Source: Collinsella sp944321445 (GTDB lineage Bacteria > Actinomycetota > Coriobacteriia > Coriobacteriales > Coriobacteriaceae). From it: DNA of 64,000 nt. The position numbers and the translations under genes were made by a program. Each line of letters opens with the position of its first letter. Position 1 is the first letter of the stretch. Below the pieces are notes generated by a model, which ran no database searches, was not told the DNA's origin, and saw only the letters and a program-made list of their open reading frames with translations. This document shows, piece after piece, positions 52,706 to 59,843 of the stretch. The DNA lies in assembly GCF_030371825.1 (NCBI RefSeq), contig NZ_JAUDDM010000005.1; one strand, given 5' to 3'.

Positions 52706-54616
52706 ATGCCACGGCACCAAGCTATCGCTGCCGGCCTCGCGCTTACCCTCGCTTTCGGCTCGGTGAGCGCCCCGACCATCGCTTTCGCGAACACCAATGC
52801 AAATCAGGACGCATCTGACGCCGCTGCCTCCGGTAGCGCATCGGGCGATTCCGGCAACGGCAACAGCGCCGGTACCGGCGAGCCCCTGCCCGAGCCGGGC
52901 GACTACGACCGCTCGCTCAACTACGAGGTCGACCCCGAGTACGCGGGTGAGCCCTCCATCCTCATGCTGTCCGTGAACTCGCTGCTGGCAAGCCGCTCAA
53001 TCAGCGTTACGCCCCAGTCGCTTTCGGACGAGATGAAGTACTTCGCCGAAAACGAGAGCGGCAGCAACTACGACCAGGGCTTCAGCTACGGCGACGGCTA
53101 CAACGCCATGGGCTTCTACCAGTTCGACCGTCGCTACACCCTGCTCGACTTCATGCAGGCGTGCTATAACTACGACCCGACCAAGTACAGCATGTTCAAG
53201 GCGGTCATCGACCGCGGCAGCGAGTTCAAGAGCGCCAAGATCTACGACTCCTCCACCAAGCGCCTCACCGAGATCGGTCAGCTGGCGGAAGACGCGTGGC
53301 ATGCCGCCCACGCCGCCGACCCCTCCGAGTTCTCTGCCCTGCAGGACAACTTCGCCTACCAGGAGTACTACCTCACGGTCGAGCGCATTCTTGCCAATAA
53401 CTTCGGTCTGGACATCTCCAGCCGCGCCGACTGCGTGAAAGGCCTGGCTTGGGGCCTGTGCAACCTGTTCGGCTCCGGCGGCTGCCAGAAGTTCTTCAAG
53501 GCGGCGAACCTCACCAACGACATGACGGACCGCGAGTTCGTGAACGCCCTGTGCGACGCCGTGGTGGAGCTCGTGTACGATCACGGCTACACCTATGCAT
53601 CGAGCTACGCGAAGCGCTATGAGCGCGAGCGCGCGACCTGCCTGTCCTACATCGCGGAGGACGAGGCCGCGGCCGATCAGCCTGCCGATGACGGTGCGAA
53701 CGGCAACGGGGGCGACGCCTCCGACTCGACCGACGACGGCGCTACGGACGACGGTGCGGCTGACGATGGCGCTGCGGACGATGCGGTTGACGAGGGCGCG
53801 GGCGACAACGGTGCGTCCGATGACGCCGACGATGCCGGTGACGCCGACCAGCCGACCGATGACACCGACGCCGATACCGGCGACAATGCGGAAGACAATA
53901 CCGACGCCGACGCCGACGAGGATTCCGCGGACGACGCCGGTGAGCAGCAGAAGCCCTCGGTCGTACCTCCCGCGAACAACGTGGTGACCGGCGACGATAC
54001 CACCGATGACGAGACCGATGACAACGGTGCTGACTCCGACGAGACCGATTCCGACGAAGGTGCCGATCAGGATCAGACCGACGAAGGCGCGGCTGACGGC
54101 GACCAGACCGAGACCGACGACGCCGCGGACGACACGACCGATGGCGCCGATCAGGACGACACTACCTCAGCCGACGACACCACCTCGCAGGACACCCCTG
54201 CCGAGGAGGAAACCGAGGACGAGAGCATCGACCTGGGTTCGACCGAGACGGACGGCGAGACCGCCGAGGGCGACGGCGCGACGAACGGCACCACCGACAA
54301 CACCCAGCAGTCCGGCGACGAGTCGAAGGACGACGCCAACACCTCCACCGGCTCCGACGAGCAGAAGCCGAACGCGTCCGGCACCGACGCGAGCACCGGG
54401 AAGGCCCCGCAGCAGGTCGCCCCGACGAACAGCGCAAAGGTCGCTGCGACCAGCACCTCCGCGTCTACGCAGGAGAAGCTGCCCGCTACGGCTGACGCTG
54501 CGAGCATCGGCCTCGCTGTGTCCGCGTTCCTCTCCGCAGCGGGTGCCGGCACCATCGTCGCCGGCAAGAAGCTGCGCGGCGAGCACATCCCCTTCGAGGA
54601 CGGCTTCCGCGGCTAA
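52706..54616 (+). CDS. Secreted acidic surface protein with LPATA anchor, possible muramidase domain
   Basis: The 636-residue protein has a signal peptide (about 1-29), a globular domain (about 70-320), a very acidic Asp/Thr/Ala-rich region (about 325-590) and an LPATA sorting motif near 593, followed by a hydrophobic helix and KKLRGE. Sortase would fix it to the wall, LPATA being a variant of LPxTG. The globular part (ENESGSNYDQGFSYG, MGFYQFDRRYTLLDFM, QDNFAYQEYYLTVERILANN) is reminiscent of lysozyme-like domains of tail-tip and VgrG-linked muramidases, with a possible catalytic Glu in ENESGS. That is a weak call. AGGAGG precedes the ATG. Confidence 0.78.
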   Translation: MPRHQAIAAGLALTLAFGSVSAPTIAFANTNANQDASDAAASGSASGDSGNGNSAGTGEPLPEPGDYDRSLNYEVDPEYAGEPSILMLSVNSLLASRSISVTPQSLSDEMKYFAENESGSNYDQGFSYGDGYNAMGFYQFDRRYTLLDFMQACYNYDPTKYSMFKAVIDRGSEFKSAKIYDSSTKRLTEIGQLAEDAWHAAHAADPSEFSALQDNFAYQEYYLTVERILANNFGLDISSRADCVKGLAWGLCNLFGSGGCQKFFKAANLTNDMTDREFVNALCDAVVELVYDHGYTYASSYAKRYERERATCLSYIAEDEAAADQPADDGANGNGGDASDSTDDGATDDGAADDGAADDAVDEGAGDNGASDDADDAGDADQPTDDTDADTGDNAEDNTDADADEDSADDAGEQQKPSVVPPANNVVTGDDTTDDETDDNGADSDETDSDEGADQDQTDEGAADGDQTETDDAADDTTDGADQDDTTSADDTTSQDTPAEEETEDESIDLGSTETDGETAEGDGATNGTTDNTQQSGDESKDDANTSTGSDEQKPNASGTDASTGKAPQQVAPTNSAKVAATSTSASTQEKLPATADAASIGLAVSAFLSAAGAGTIVAGKKLRGEHIPFEDGFRG

Positions 54617-54643
54617 ACCGATTCCGCGACGCTTGCAACGATG

Positions 54644-54687
54644 AACCCCTCCGGGTGGCACAGTATGCAGCCTCCCGGAGGGGTTTT
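54644..54687 (+). terminator. Rho-independent terminator after the surface protein gene
   Basis: AACCCCTCCGGG (54644-54655) pairs with CCCGGAGGGGTT (54674-54685), then TTTTC. Confidence 0.88.
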
Positions 54688-54753
54688 CTCATGCCAGTAC
54701 GCACGCCAAGCTGCCCGGCCGCGTTCTCAAGCGTTAACAAACAAAAGTTTTTC

Positions 54754-54782
54754 TTGCATGAGTTACTCCACCATAGTAAAGT
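54754..54782 (+). promoter_or_regulatory. Promoter of the amino-acid importer operon
   Basis: TTGCAT (54754-54759) and TAAAGT (54777-54782) are 17 bases apart in an AT-rich stretch about 65 bases before the binding-protein ATG. Confidence 0.6.
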
Positions 54783-54847
54783 GAATGCCGTTGCAAGCGC
54801 ACGCGTGCCATCTGCGGCCAGCGTGCTTACCCGTGGGGAAGGTTCAC

Positions 54848-55702
54848 ATGAAGAAATCTCGTTTCCTCGTTATGTTTTTGGCCGCTATGGCCCTTGTATG
54901 CGCGCTGGCGCTTTCCGCCTGCGGCGGCACGGCTTCGTCCGACGACACCGATTCCACCGATACCACCACCACGGCTGAGGACACCTCGGCCGACATCACG
55001 ACGCTCACGGTCGGCTTCGACCAGGCCTATCCGCCTTACGGCTTCGTGGGCGATGACGGTGAGTTCACCGGCTTCGACCTCGACCTGGCCGCCGAGGTGG
55101 CCGAGCGCAACGGCTGGGAGGTCGCCTACGAGCCCATCGACTGGGACGCCAAGGACACCCTGCTCGATTCCGGCGCCATCTCCTGCATCTGGAACGGCTT
55201 CACCATGGAGGGCCGCGAGGACGACTACACCTTCTCCGAGCCCTACATGCTCAACGGCCAGGTTGTGGTCGTGAAGGCCGATAGCGGCATCGAGAGCCTC
55301 GAGGACCTCGCCGGCAAGACCGTCATCACCCAGGTTGACTCTGCGGCGCTCGACGTGCTCGAGGGCGACCAGGCCGACCTCGCCTCCACGTTCGCATCGC
55401 TCGAGCAGATCGGCGAGTACAACACCGCTTTCATGCAGCTCGAGTCCGGCGCGGTCGACGCCGTTGCCTGCGACCTGTCCATTGCCGAGTACCAGATGGC
55501 CGCCAAGCCCGACGCGTACGTCCAGCTTCCCGAGATGCTGTCCGAGGAGCACTACGCCGTCGGCTTCAAGAAGGGCAGCGAGGCGCTTGCCGACAAGGTG
55601 ACCGAGACCCTGCGCGAGATGGACGAGGACGGCACCATCGAGGAGCTGTGCAACAAGTACGCCGAGTACGGCATCTCCTACGAGAACTGGGTGCTCGAAT
55701 AG
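54848..55702 (+). CDS. Polar amino-acid ABC transporter substrate-binding lipoprotein
   Basis: The 284-residue lipoprotein has a signal with LSAC lipobox (Cys24) and a family 3 solute-binding domain: VGFDQAYPPYGFVGDDGEFT near 56-75, GFDLDLAAEVAERNGWEV, and AVGFKKGSEALADKV near the end. These bind amino acids such as glutamine, cystine or arginine. GGGGAAGG precedes the ATG at 54848. It is followed by the permease and, after a repeat-filled gap, the ATPase. Confidence 0.9.
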   Translation: MKKSRFLVMFLAAMALVCALALSACGGTASSDDTDSTDTTTTAEDTSADITTLTVGFDQAYPPYGFVGDDGEFTGFDLDLAAEVAERNGWEVAYEPIDWDAKDTLLDSGAISCIWNGFTMEGREDDYTFSEPYMLNGQVVVVKADSGIESLEDLAGKTVITQVDSAALDVLEGDQADLASTFASLEQIGEYNTAFMQLESGAVDAVACDLSIAEYQMAAKPDAYVQLPEMLSEEHYAVGFKKGSEALADKVTETLREMDEDGTIEELCNKYAEYGISYENWVLE

Positions 55703-55751
55703 CCCGCAAGGGAGGGGAGACCCCGAACTCCCCTTTGTACTAGACAGATCG

Positions 55752-55784
55752 GAGGCGTCGTCGGCATCCGTCCGGCGACGCCTC
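55752..55784 (+). promoter_or_regulatory. Hairpin between binding-protein and permease genes
   Basis: GAGGCGTCG (55752-55760) pairs with CGACGCCTC (55776-55784). As in the sugar importer, a stem at this spot probably protects the binding-protein mRNA. Confidence 0.55.
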
Positions 55785-55858
55785 GATCGCGCTGAAGAGG
55801 GAAGATCCGCGCGCGGCAGAGCGAAAGTCCGCCGGCGGATGGAAGAGGAGAAGTGCGC

Positions 55859-56512
55859 ATGGATATACAGACCATGACCGGAATGCTGCTGGAAGGGTTC
55901 GGCACGACGCTGCAGATTTTCGTGTTCACCCTGGTGGGATCCATCCCCCTGGCGGTGCCTATCGCCCTTGCGCGCATGAGCCGCTTCCCTCCGCTGAAGG
56001 TCGTCGCCCGCGTCTACATCTCCATCTTGCGCGGCACCCCGCTCATGCTGCAGATGTTCGCAATCTACTTCGCGCCCTACTACGTCTTCGGCATCGAGCT
56101 CACGCCCGATTCCAAGTGGCAGGCGTGCATCGTCGCGTTCATCGTCAACTACGCGGCCTACTTCGCCGAGATCTACCGCAGCGGCATCCAGTCGATTCCG
56201 CGCGGCCAGTACGAGGCCGCCGAGGTGCTGGGCTATTCGCGGTTCCAAACGTTCTTCCGCATCGTGTTGCCGCAGGTCGTGAAGCGCATTCTTCCCTCCA
56301 TGGGCAACGAGGTCATCACACTCGTGAAGGACACGTCGCTCGCTTTCGCCATCGGCGTGGCCGAGATGTTCTCGACCGCCAAGGCGCTTGTCGCCTCGCA
56401 GGTGAGCATGGTGCCCTTCGCCATTTCCGCCGCCTTCTACTGGGTCTTCAACTTCCTGGTTGAAATCGTTATCAGCCGCCTGGAGAAGAAGCTCGACTAC
56501 TACCACGACTAG
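55859..56512 (+). CDS. Polar amino-acid ABC transporter permease
   Basis: The 217-residue protein has about five helices and the HisM/GlnP-type EAA loop SIPRGQYEAAEVLGYSRFQT near 117-136. It forms the pore with a second copy of itself or another subunit. AGAGGAGAA lies 7 bases before ATG 55859; a GTG two codons upstream is less likely. A hairpin and repeats follow. Confidence 0.9.
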   Translation: MDIQTMTGMLLEGFGTTLQIFVFTLVGSIPLAVPIALARMSRFPPLKVVARVYISILRGTPLMLQMFAIYFAPYYVFGIELTPDSKWQACIVAFIVNYAAYFAEIYRSGIQSIPRGQYEAAEVLGYSRFQTFFRIVLPQVVKRILPSMGNEVITLVKDTSLAFAIGVAEMFSTAKALVASQVSMVPFAISAAFYWVFNFLVEIVISRLEKKLDYYHD

Positions 56513-56515
56513 GTG

Positions 56516-56544
56516 GTTCCGCGGTTTTTGCCAAACCGCGGAAC
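56516..56544 (+). terminator. Hairpin directly after the permease gene
   Basis: GTTCCGCGGTTT (56516-56527) pairs with AAACCGCGGAAC (56533-56544), a 12-bp perfect stem 4 bases after the stop. It lacks a T run, so it may only partly stop transcription into the ATPase gene. Confidence 0.6.
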
Positions 56545-56681
56545 TGCTCGACGCTGCGCGGCCGCCTGGCGGGCGATCTGGGCCTCAATCGTCGGGCATG
56601 GCCAGGAGGCCTATGCCCTCCTCTTTCGGCCCACCTCGCCTCGCCAGGCGCCCGCTCGCTGACTGAGTACTCCACCTGCGG

Positions 56682-56759
56682 GTGGGAAAAAGGGGACAGG
56701 CACTTTTTTCCCACAGGGGTTGTCCCCATTGGGGACGGGGGTGCCAGGCGCCACTTTGG
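56682..56759. repeat. GGGGACAGGCAC unit plus GGGGACGGGGG unit inside the importer operon
   Basis: GTGGGAAAAAGGGGACAGGC then ACTTTTTTCCCAC (56682-56714) is a single unit of the 19075 palindrome. It is followed by TTGTCCCCATTGGGGACGGG, then GGTGCCAGGCGCCACTTTGG (56720-56759), matching 4737 and the window end at 63979. It sits in the 316-base gap between permease and ATPase genes, which has no gene. Confidence 0.85.
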
Positions 56760-56828
56760 CCCCTCCCGACCCCGTCCCCGGAGAGGCCAGTGCCTAAGCG
56801 CGTATCGTTTGAAGTAAAGGAGATACAC

Positions 56829-57605
56829 ATGGCAGAGCCGGTCTTTGCAATGGAACATGTGAGCAAGGCGTTCGGAGACAACGTCGTGCTGCGCGACATC
56901 TCGCTCGCGGTCCAGCCCGGCGAGGTCGTCGCGATCATCGGTCCGTCGGGCGGCGGCAAGTCCACGCTGCTGCGCTGCGCCACCACCCTCGAGCAAATCG
57001 ACGCCGGCACGCTGCGCTACGGCGACCTCACGGTGGCCGAGCCCGCGGCGGATGGCCAGGTGTGCTACGTCAAGGGCGACGCGATGCGCCAGGCGAAAAG
57101 CCGCTTTGGCCTCGTGTTCCAAAGCTACAACCTGTTCCCGCACATGACGGTGCTCAAAAACATCATGGCTGCCCCCATCGTAGTCCAAAAGCGCGATCGC
57201 GAGGAGGTCGAGCGCGAAGCCCGTTCGCTCATCGCCAAGATGGGTCTTACCGGCAACGAGGACAAGGTGCCCTGCCAGCTCTCCGGCGGCCAGCAACAGC
57301 GTGCAAGCATCGCCCGCGCCCTCGCCCTCAACCCCGACATCCTGTTCTTCGACGAGCCCACCAGCGCACTCGACCCCGAGCTCACCGGTGAGGTCCTGAA
57401 GGTCATCCGCCAACTCGCCGCCGAGGACATCACCATGATCATCGTCACCCACGAGATGGCGTTCGCGCGCGATGTCGCCGACCGCGTGATCTTCATGGAT
57501 GGCGGCATGATCGTGGAGGAAGGCAAGCCGGCCGACGTGCTGGGCAACCCGCGCCAGGAGCGCACCCGCGCGTTCCTCTCGCGCTACACGGCGTCCTCGC
57601 TGTAG
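56829..57605 (+). CDS. Polar amino-acid ABC transporter ATP-binding protein
   Basis: The 258-residue ATPase has Walker A GPSGGGKST, Q-loop VFQSYNLFPHMTVLKN, signature LSGGQQQRASIARAL, Walker B ILFFDEPTSALDP and the H-loop VTHEM, the exact pattern of GlnQ/HisP-type proteins. An insertion of about 20 residues (AEPAADGQVCYVKGDAMRQA) sits before the Q-loop. AAAGGAG precedes the ATG. It belongs to the binding protein and permease upstream. Confidence 0.92.
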   Translation: MAEPVFAMEHVSKAFGDNVVLRDISLAVQPGEVVAIIGPSGGGKSTLLRCATTLEQIDAGTLRYGDLTVAEPAADGQVCYVKGDAMRQAKSRFGLVFQSYNLFPHMTVLKNIMAAPIVVQKRDREEVEREARSLIAKMGLTGNEDKVPCQLSGGQQQRASIARALALNPDILFFDEPTSALDPELTGEVLKVIRQLAAEDITMIIVTHEMAFARDVADRVIFMDGGMIVEEGKPADVLGNPRQERTRAFLSRYTASSL

Positions 57606-57713
57606 GGTTGCAGCGCCGCACGTCGGGGTAAAATAGGCGAGATTCATGGGAAAAGGCCGGGCGCCTGCGCGCTCGGGTTTTTCCGGAAGATACACAAAGC
57701 GAAGGAGCATGTT

Positions 57714-57986
57714 ATGTATACCGAGGAGACGACCATTGTGAACGCGACCGGCCTGCACGCGCGCCCGGCTTCGATGTTCTGCAAGACAGCTTCCGGCTTC
57801 TCGTCCAACATCACCATCAAGAAGGTTGGCGCCGAGGGCGACCCGGTGAGCGCCAAGAGCATGCTCGCGCTCATGACCCAGGGTCTGTCCTGCGGCTCCA
57901 TGATTCAAATCTCCGCTGAGGGAGAAGACGAGCAGGAGGCTGTGAAGGCGCTCGTCGCGTTCGTCGAGAGCGGCTGCGGCGAATAG
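57714..57986 (+). CDS. ptsH: Phosphocarrier protein HPr (PTS)
   Basis: The 90-residue protein has the phospho-accepting His15 in NATGLHARPAS and Ser46 in DPVSAKSMLALMTQGL, the regulatory site phosphorylated by HPr kinase in Gram-positives. The rest of the sequence fits the HPr fold. GAAGGAG precedes the ATG. It stands alone with no ptsI after it. A TAAAAT at 57629-57634 may be its -10. Confidence 0.92.
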   Translation: MYTEETTIVNATGLHARPASMFCKTASGFSSNITIKKVGAEGDPVSAKSMLALMTQGLSCGSMIQISAEGEDEQEAVKALVAFVESGCGE

Positions 57987-58109
57987 CGGCCGAAGGCGCT
58001 CCCGAGCTCCGTGCCCGTCCAGCACCGCTCGCCCCAAAATAAGCCCACCCTGCGCAACCCGGTTGCCGTACTATGGTGACAACGCAAGCGAATCCCCAGG
58101 AGGACCAAC

Positions 58110-58802
58110 ATGGAAGCCTACAAGCAAGAGTTCATCGAGTTCATGGTCGAATCCGACGTGCTCAAGTTCGGCGAGTTCACGCTCAAGAGCGGCCGTCAGT
58201 CGCCGTTCTACATGAACGCCGGCGCCTATGTAACCGGCGAGCAGCTCAAGCGCCTGGGCGAGTACTACGCACGCGCCATCCACGACAACTTCGGCCTCGA
58301 CTTCGACGTTGTGTTCGGCCCCGCCTACAAGGGCATCCCGCTGTCGGTCGTGACCGCCATCGCCCTCTCTGAGCTCTACGGCAAGGAGGTCAAGTACTGC
58401 TCCGACCGCAAGGAGGTCAAGGATCACGGCGCGGATAAGGGCGGCATGCTGGGCTACGAGCTCAAGGACGGCGACCGCGTGATCATGGTGGAGGACGTCA
58501 CCACCTCCGGCAAGTCGATCGACGAGACCTATCCCAAGCTTATGGCTGCGGCAAACGTCGAGGTTAAGGGCCTCATCGTGTCGCTCAACCGCATGGAGGT
58601 CGGCAAGGGCGGCGTCACCACCGCGCAAAAGGAGATCGAGGCCAAGTACGGCTTCCCCGTCGCCTCCATCGTCTCGATGGCCGAGGTTGTCGAGCATCTG
58701 TACAACCGCGAGGTCAAGGGCCAGGTCGTCATCGACGACGCTATCAAGACCGCCATCGATGCCTACTACGAGCAGTACGGCGTGAAGGACGGCGCCCAGT
58801 AA
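58110..58802 (+). CDS. pyrE: Orotate phosphoribosyltransferase PyrE
   Basis: The 230-residue type I phosphoribosyltransferase has FGEFTLKSGRQSPFYMNAGA near its start, FGPAYKGIPL and the PRPP loop VIMVEDVTTSGKSI near 128-141. The conserved KDHG segment (EVKDHGADKGGML) is present. It joins orotate to PRPP to give OMP in pyrimidine synthesis. AGGAGG precedes the ATG. It is unlinked to other pyr genes here. Confidence 0.93.
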   Translation: MEAYKQEFIEFMVESDVLKFGEFTLKSGRQSPFYMNAGAYVTGEQLKRLGEYYARAIHDNFGLDFDVVFGPAYKGIPLSVVTAIALSELYGKEVKYCSDRKEVKDHGADKGGMLGYELKDGDRVIMVEDVTTSGKSIDETYPKLMAAANVEVKGLIVSLNRMEVGKGGVTTAQKEIEAKYGFPVASIVSMAEVVEHLYNREVKGQVVIDDAIKTAIDAYYEQYGVKDGAQ

Positions 58803-58863
58803 GCAAGCGCCACGGACGCGCCGCACGGCGCACCGAAGAGCTTCGATGCAGCAAGAACCGAAC

Positions 58864-58898
58864 GGCCCGTCCGGAGCGCTTCCGCGACGGGCCTTTTT
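58864..58898 (+). terminator. Rho-independent terminator after pyrE
   Basis: GGCCCGTC (58864-58871) pairs with GACGGGCC (58886-58893), then TTTTT. Confidence 0.9.
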
Positions 58899-58915
58899 AT
58901 GAAGGGAAGTCCCGC

Positions 58916-59491
58916 ATGAAAACCTTCGCCCGTCCTGTCGCCTTCGTGCTGTCCGCGCTGATCGCGCTCGCGCTGGCGGCGTGCAACTTCGGCCCGTCGG
59001 CTGAAGAGATCATCCGCGACGGCATCTCCGAGCGCATGGACCAGCTCTCCGACCCGCAGTCGCAGGCGTATCAAGACATGGTGAACAGCCTCTCAGGTGC
59101 CGAGGGCATCGACGAGCTGGGACTCGATGCCAACGAGGTCGTCGATTCGCTCTTCGGCGAGCTCACCTACGAGATCGGCGATATCGAAGTCGATGACGAG
59201 GCGGGTACGGCGACCGCTCAGGTTTCCGTGACGTGCAAATCGCTCACCGATGTGACCACGCGCTTCCTCACCTCCGCTTTGGGCGATATGGGCTCGCTCA
59301 TCGGCACCTCCACGCAGGAAGATATGCTCACGCAGGCAGGCGACCTGTTCATGGACGCATTGGAGCAAACCGACCCCCAACAGACCGATCTTGAGCTTTC
59401 CTGCACGGAAGGGGAGGAGAACGTCTGGACGCTCGACGAGAGCGCAACCAACGCAATCGCCTCTGCCCTCATCGGTACCCAGCAGCAATAG
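58916..59491 (+). CDS. Lipoprotein of unknown function
   Basis: The 191-residue protein has a lipoprotein signal with LALAAC (Cys22). The mature part starts with an EEIIRDGISERMDQLSD helix, followed by a beta-rich domain containing GDIEVDDEAGTATAQVSVTC, a layout like small NTF2-like lipoproteins (DUF4878/DUF5105 type). That likeness is only by pattern. GAAGGGAAG precedes the ATG, which lies just after the pyrE terminator. Confidence 0.75.
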   Translation: MKTFARPVAFVLSALIALALAACNFGPSAEEIIRDGISERMDQLSDPQSQAYQDMVNSLSGAEGIDELGLDANEVVDSLFGELTYEIGDIEVDDEAGTATAQVSVTCKSLTDVTTRFLTSALGDMGSLIGTSTQEDMLTQAGDLFMDALEQTDPQQTDLELSCTEGEENVWTLDESATNAIASALIGTQQQ

Positions 59492-59585
59492 CGCGCCCGG
59501 CGCTTGCACACCGCCCGCGCTGCGTCCGCGCAATCGCCCAACCGTAACAAACGGGCAACACGTGCGTAACGCCCACGCCATCTTT

Positions 59586-59613
59586 TTGACTTTTCCTCGC
59601 TAAAGCGTAAACT
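59586..59613 (+). promoter_or_regulatory. cstA promoter
   Basis: TTGACT (59586-59591) and TAAACT (59608-59613) are 16 bases apart. Transcription from here gives a leader of about 220 bases before cstA, holding the short ORF and two hairpins listed next. Confidence 0.6.
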
Positions 59614-59678
59614 GGTCAGCGCTTCGAAAGGGATGCGGGCTGTGGCTCGCAGAACAACGCAAAGAAGGTTATCGAAAC

Positions 59679-59720
59679 ATGCGCGTCCGACTTCTATCCA
59701 TTATTTCCAACATTATTTGA
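59679..59720 (+). CDS. Putative 13-residue leader peptide upstream of cstA
   Basis: ATG at 59679 begins MRVRLLSIISNII with TGA at 59718. AAGAAGG lies 11 bases before it. Leu codons are CTT and CTA and all four Ile codons are ATT, unlike the GC-ending codons of the genes around it. With a terminator 50 bases downstream, it looks like the leader of a ribosome-mediated attenuator. It is too short to be proved by sequence alone. Confidence 0.5.
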   Translation: MRVRLLSIISNII

Positions 59721-59738
59721 TACGGGTTGGCGCATACG

Positions 59739-59766
59739 CAGCCGGCCCGTTCATAGCGGGCGGCTG
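59739..59766 (+). promoter_or_regulatory. First leader hairpin of cstA
   Basis: CAGCC-GGCCCG pairs with CGGGC-GGCTG around TTCATAG, with one bulged G. It directly precedes the terminator stem and could be its alternative partner structure. Confidence 0.5.
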
Positions 59767-59772
59767 AAGAGG

Positions 59773-59813
59773 ACGAGGGCCGTCGAATTCGTTCGATGGC
59801 CCTCGTTTTGTTT
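59773..59813 (+). terminator. Leader terminator 30 bases before cstA
   Basis: ACGAGGGCCGTCGAA (59773-59787) pairs with TTCGATGGCCCTCGT (59792-59806), with one G-U pair, around a TTCG tetraloop, then TTTTGTTT. It would stop most transcription before the cstA ATG at 59844. Confidence 0.85.
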
Positions 59814-59843
59814 CGAGACATCTTCTGGGGGAAAGGATTGAAC

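Noticed and set aside
53690..54250. Short tandem repeats that could be a CRISPR array
   Set aside because: They are GAC/GAT-rich codons of the acidic region of the surface protein, with no fixed repeat-spacer pattern and no cas genes.
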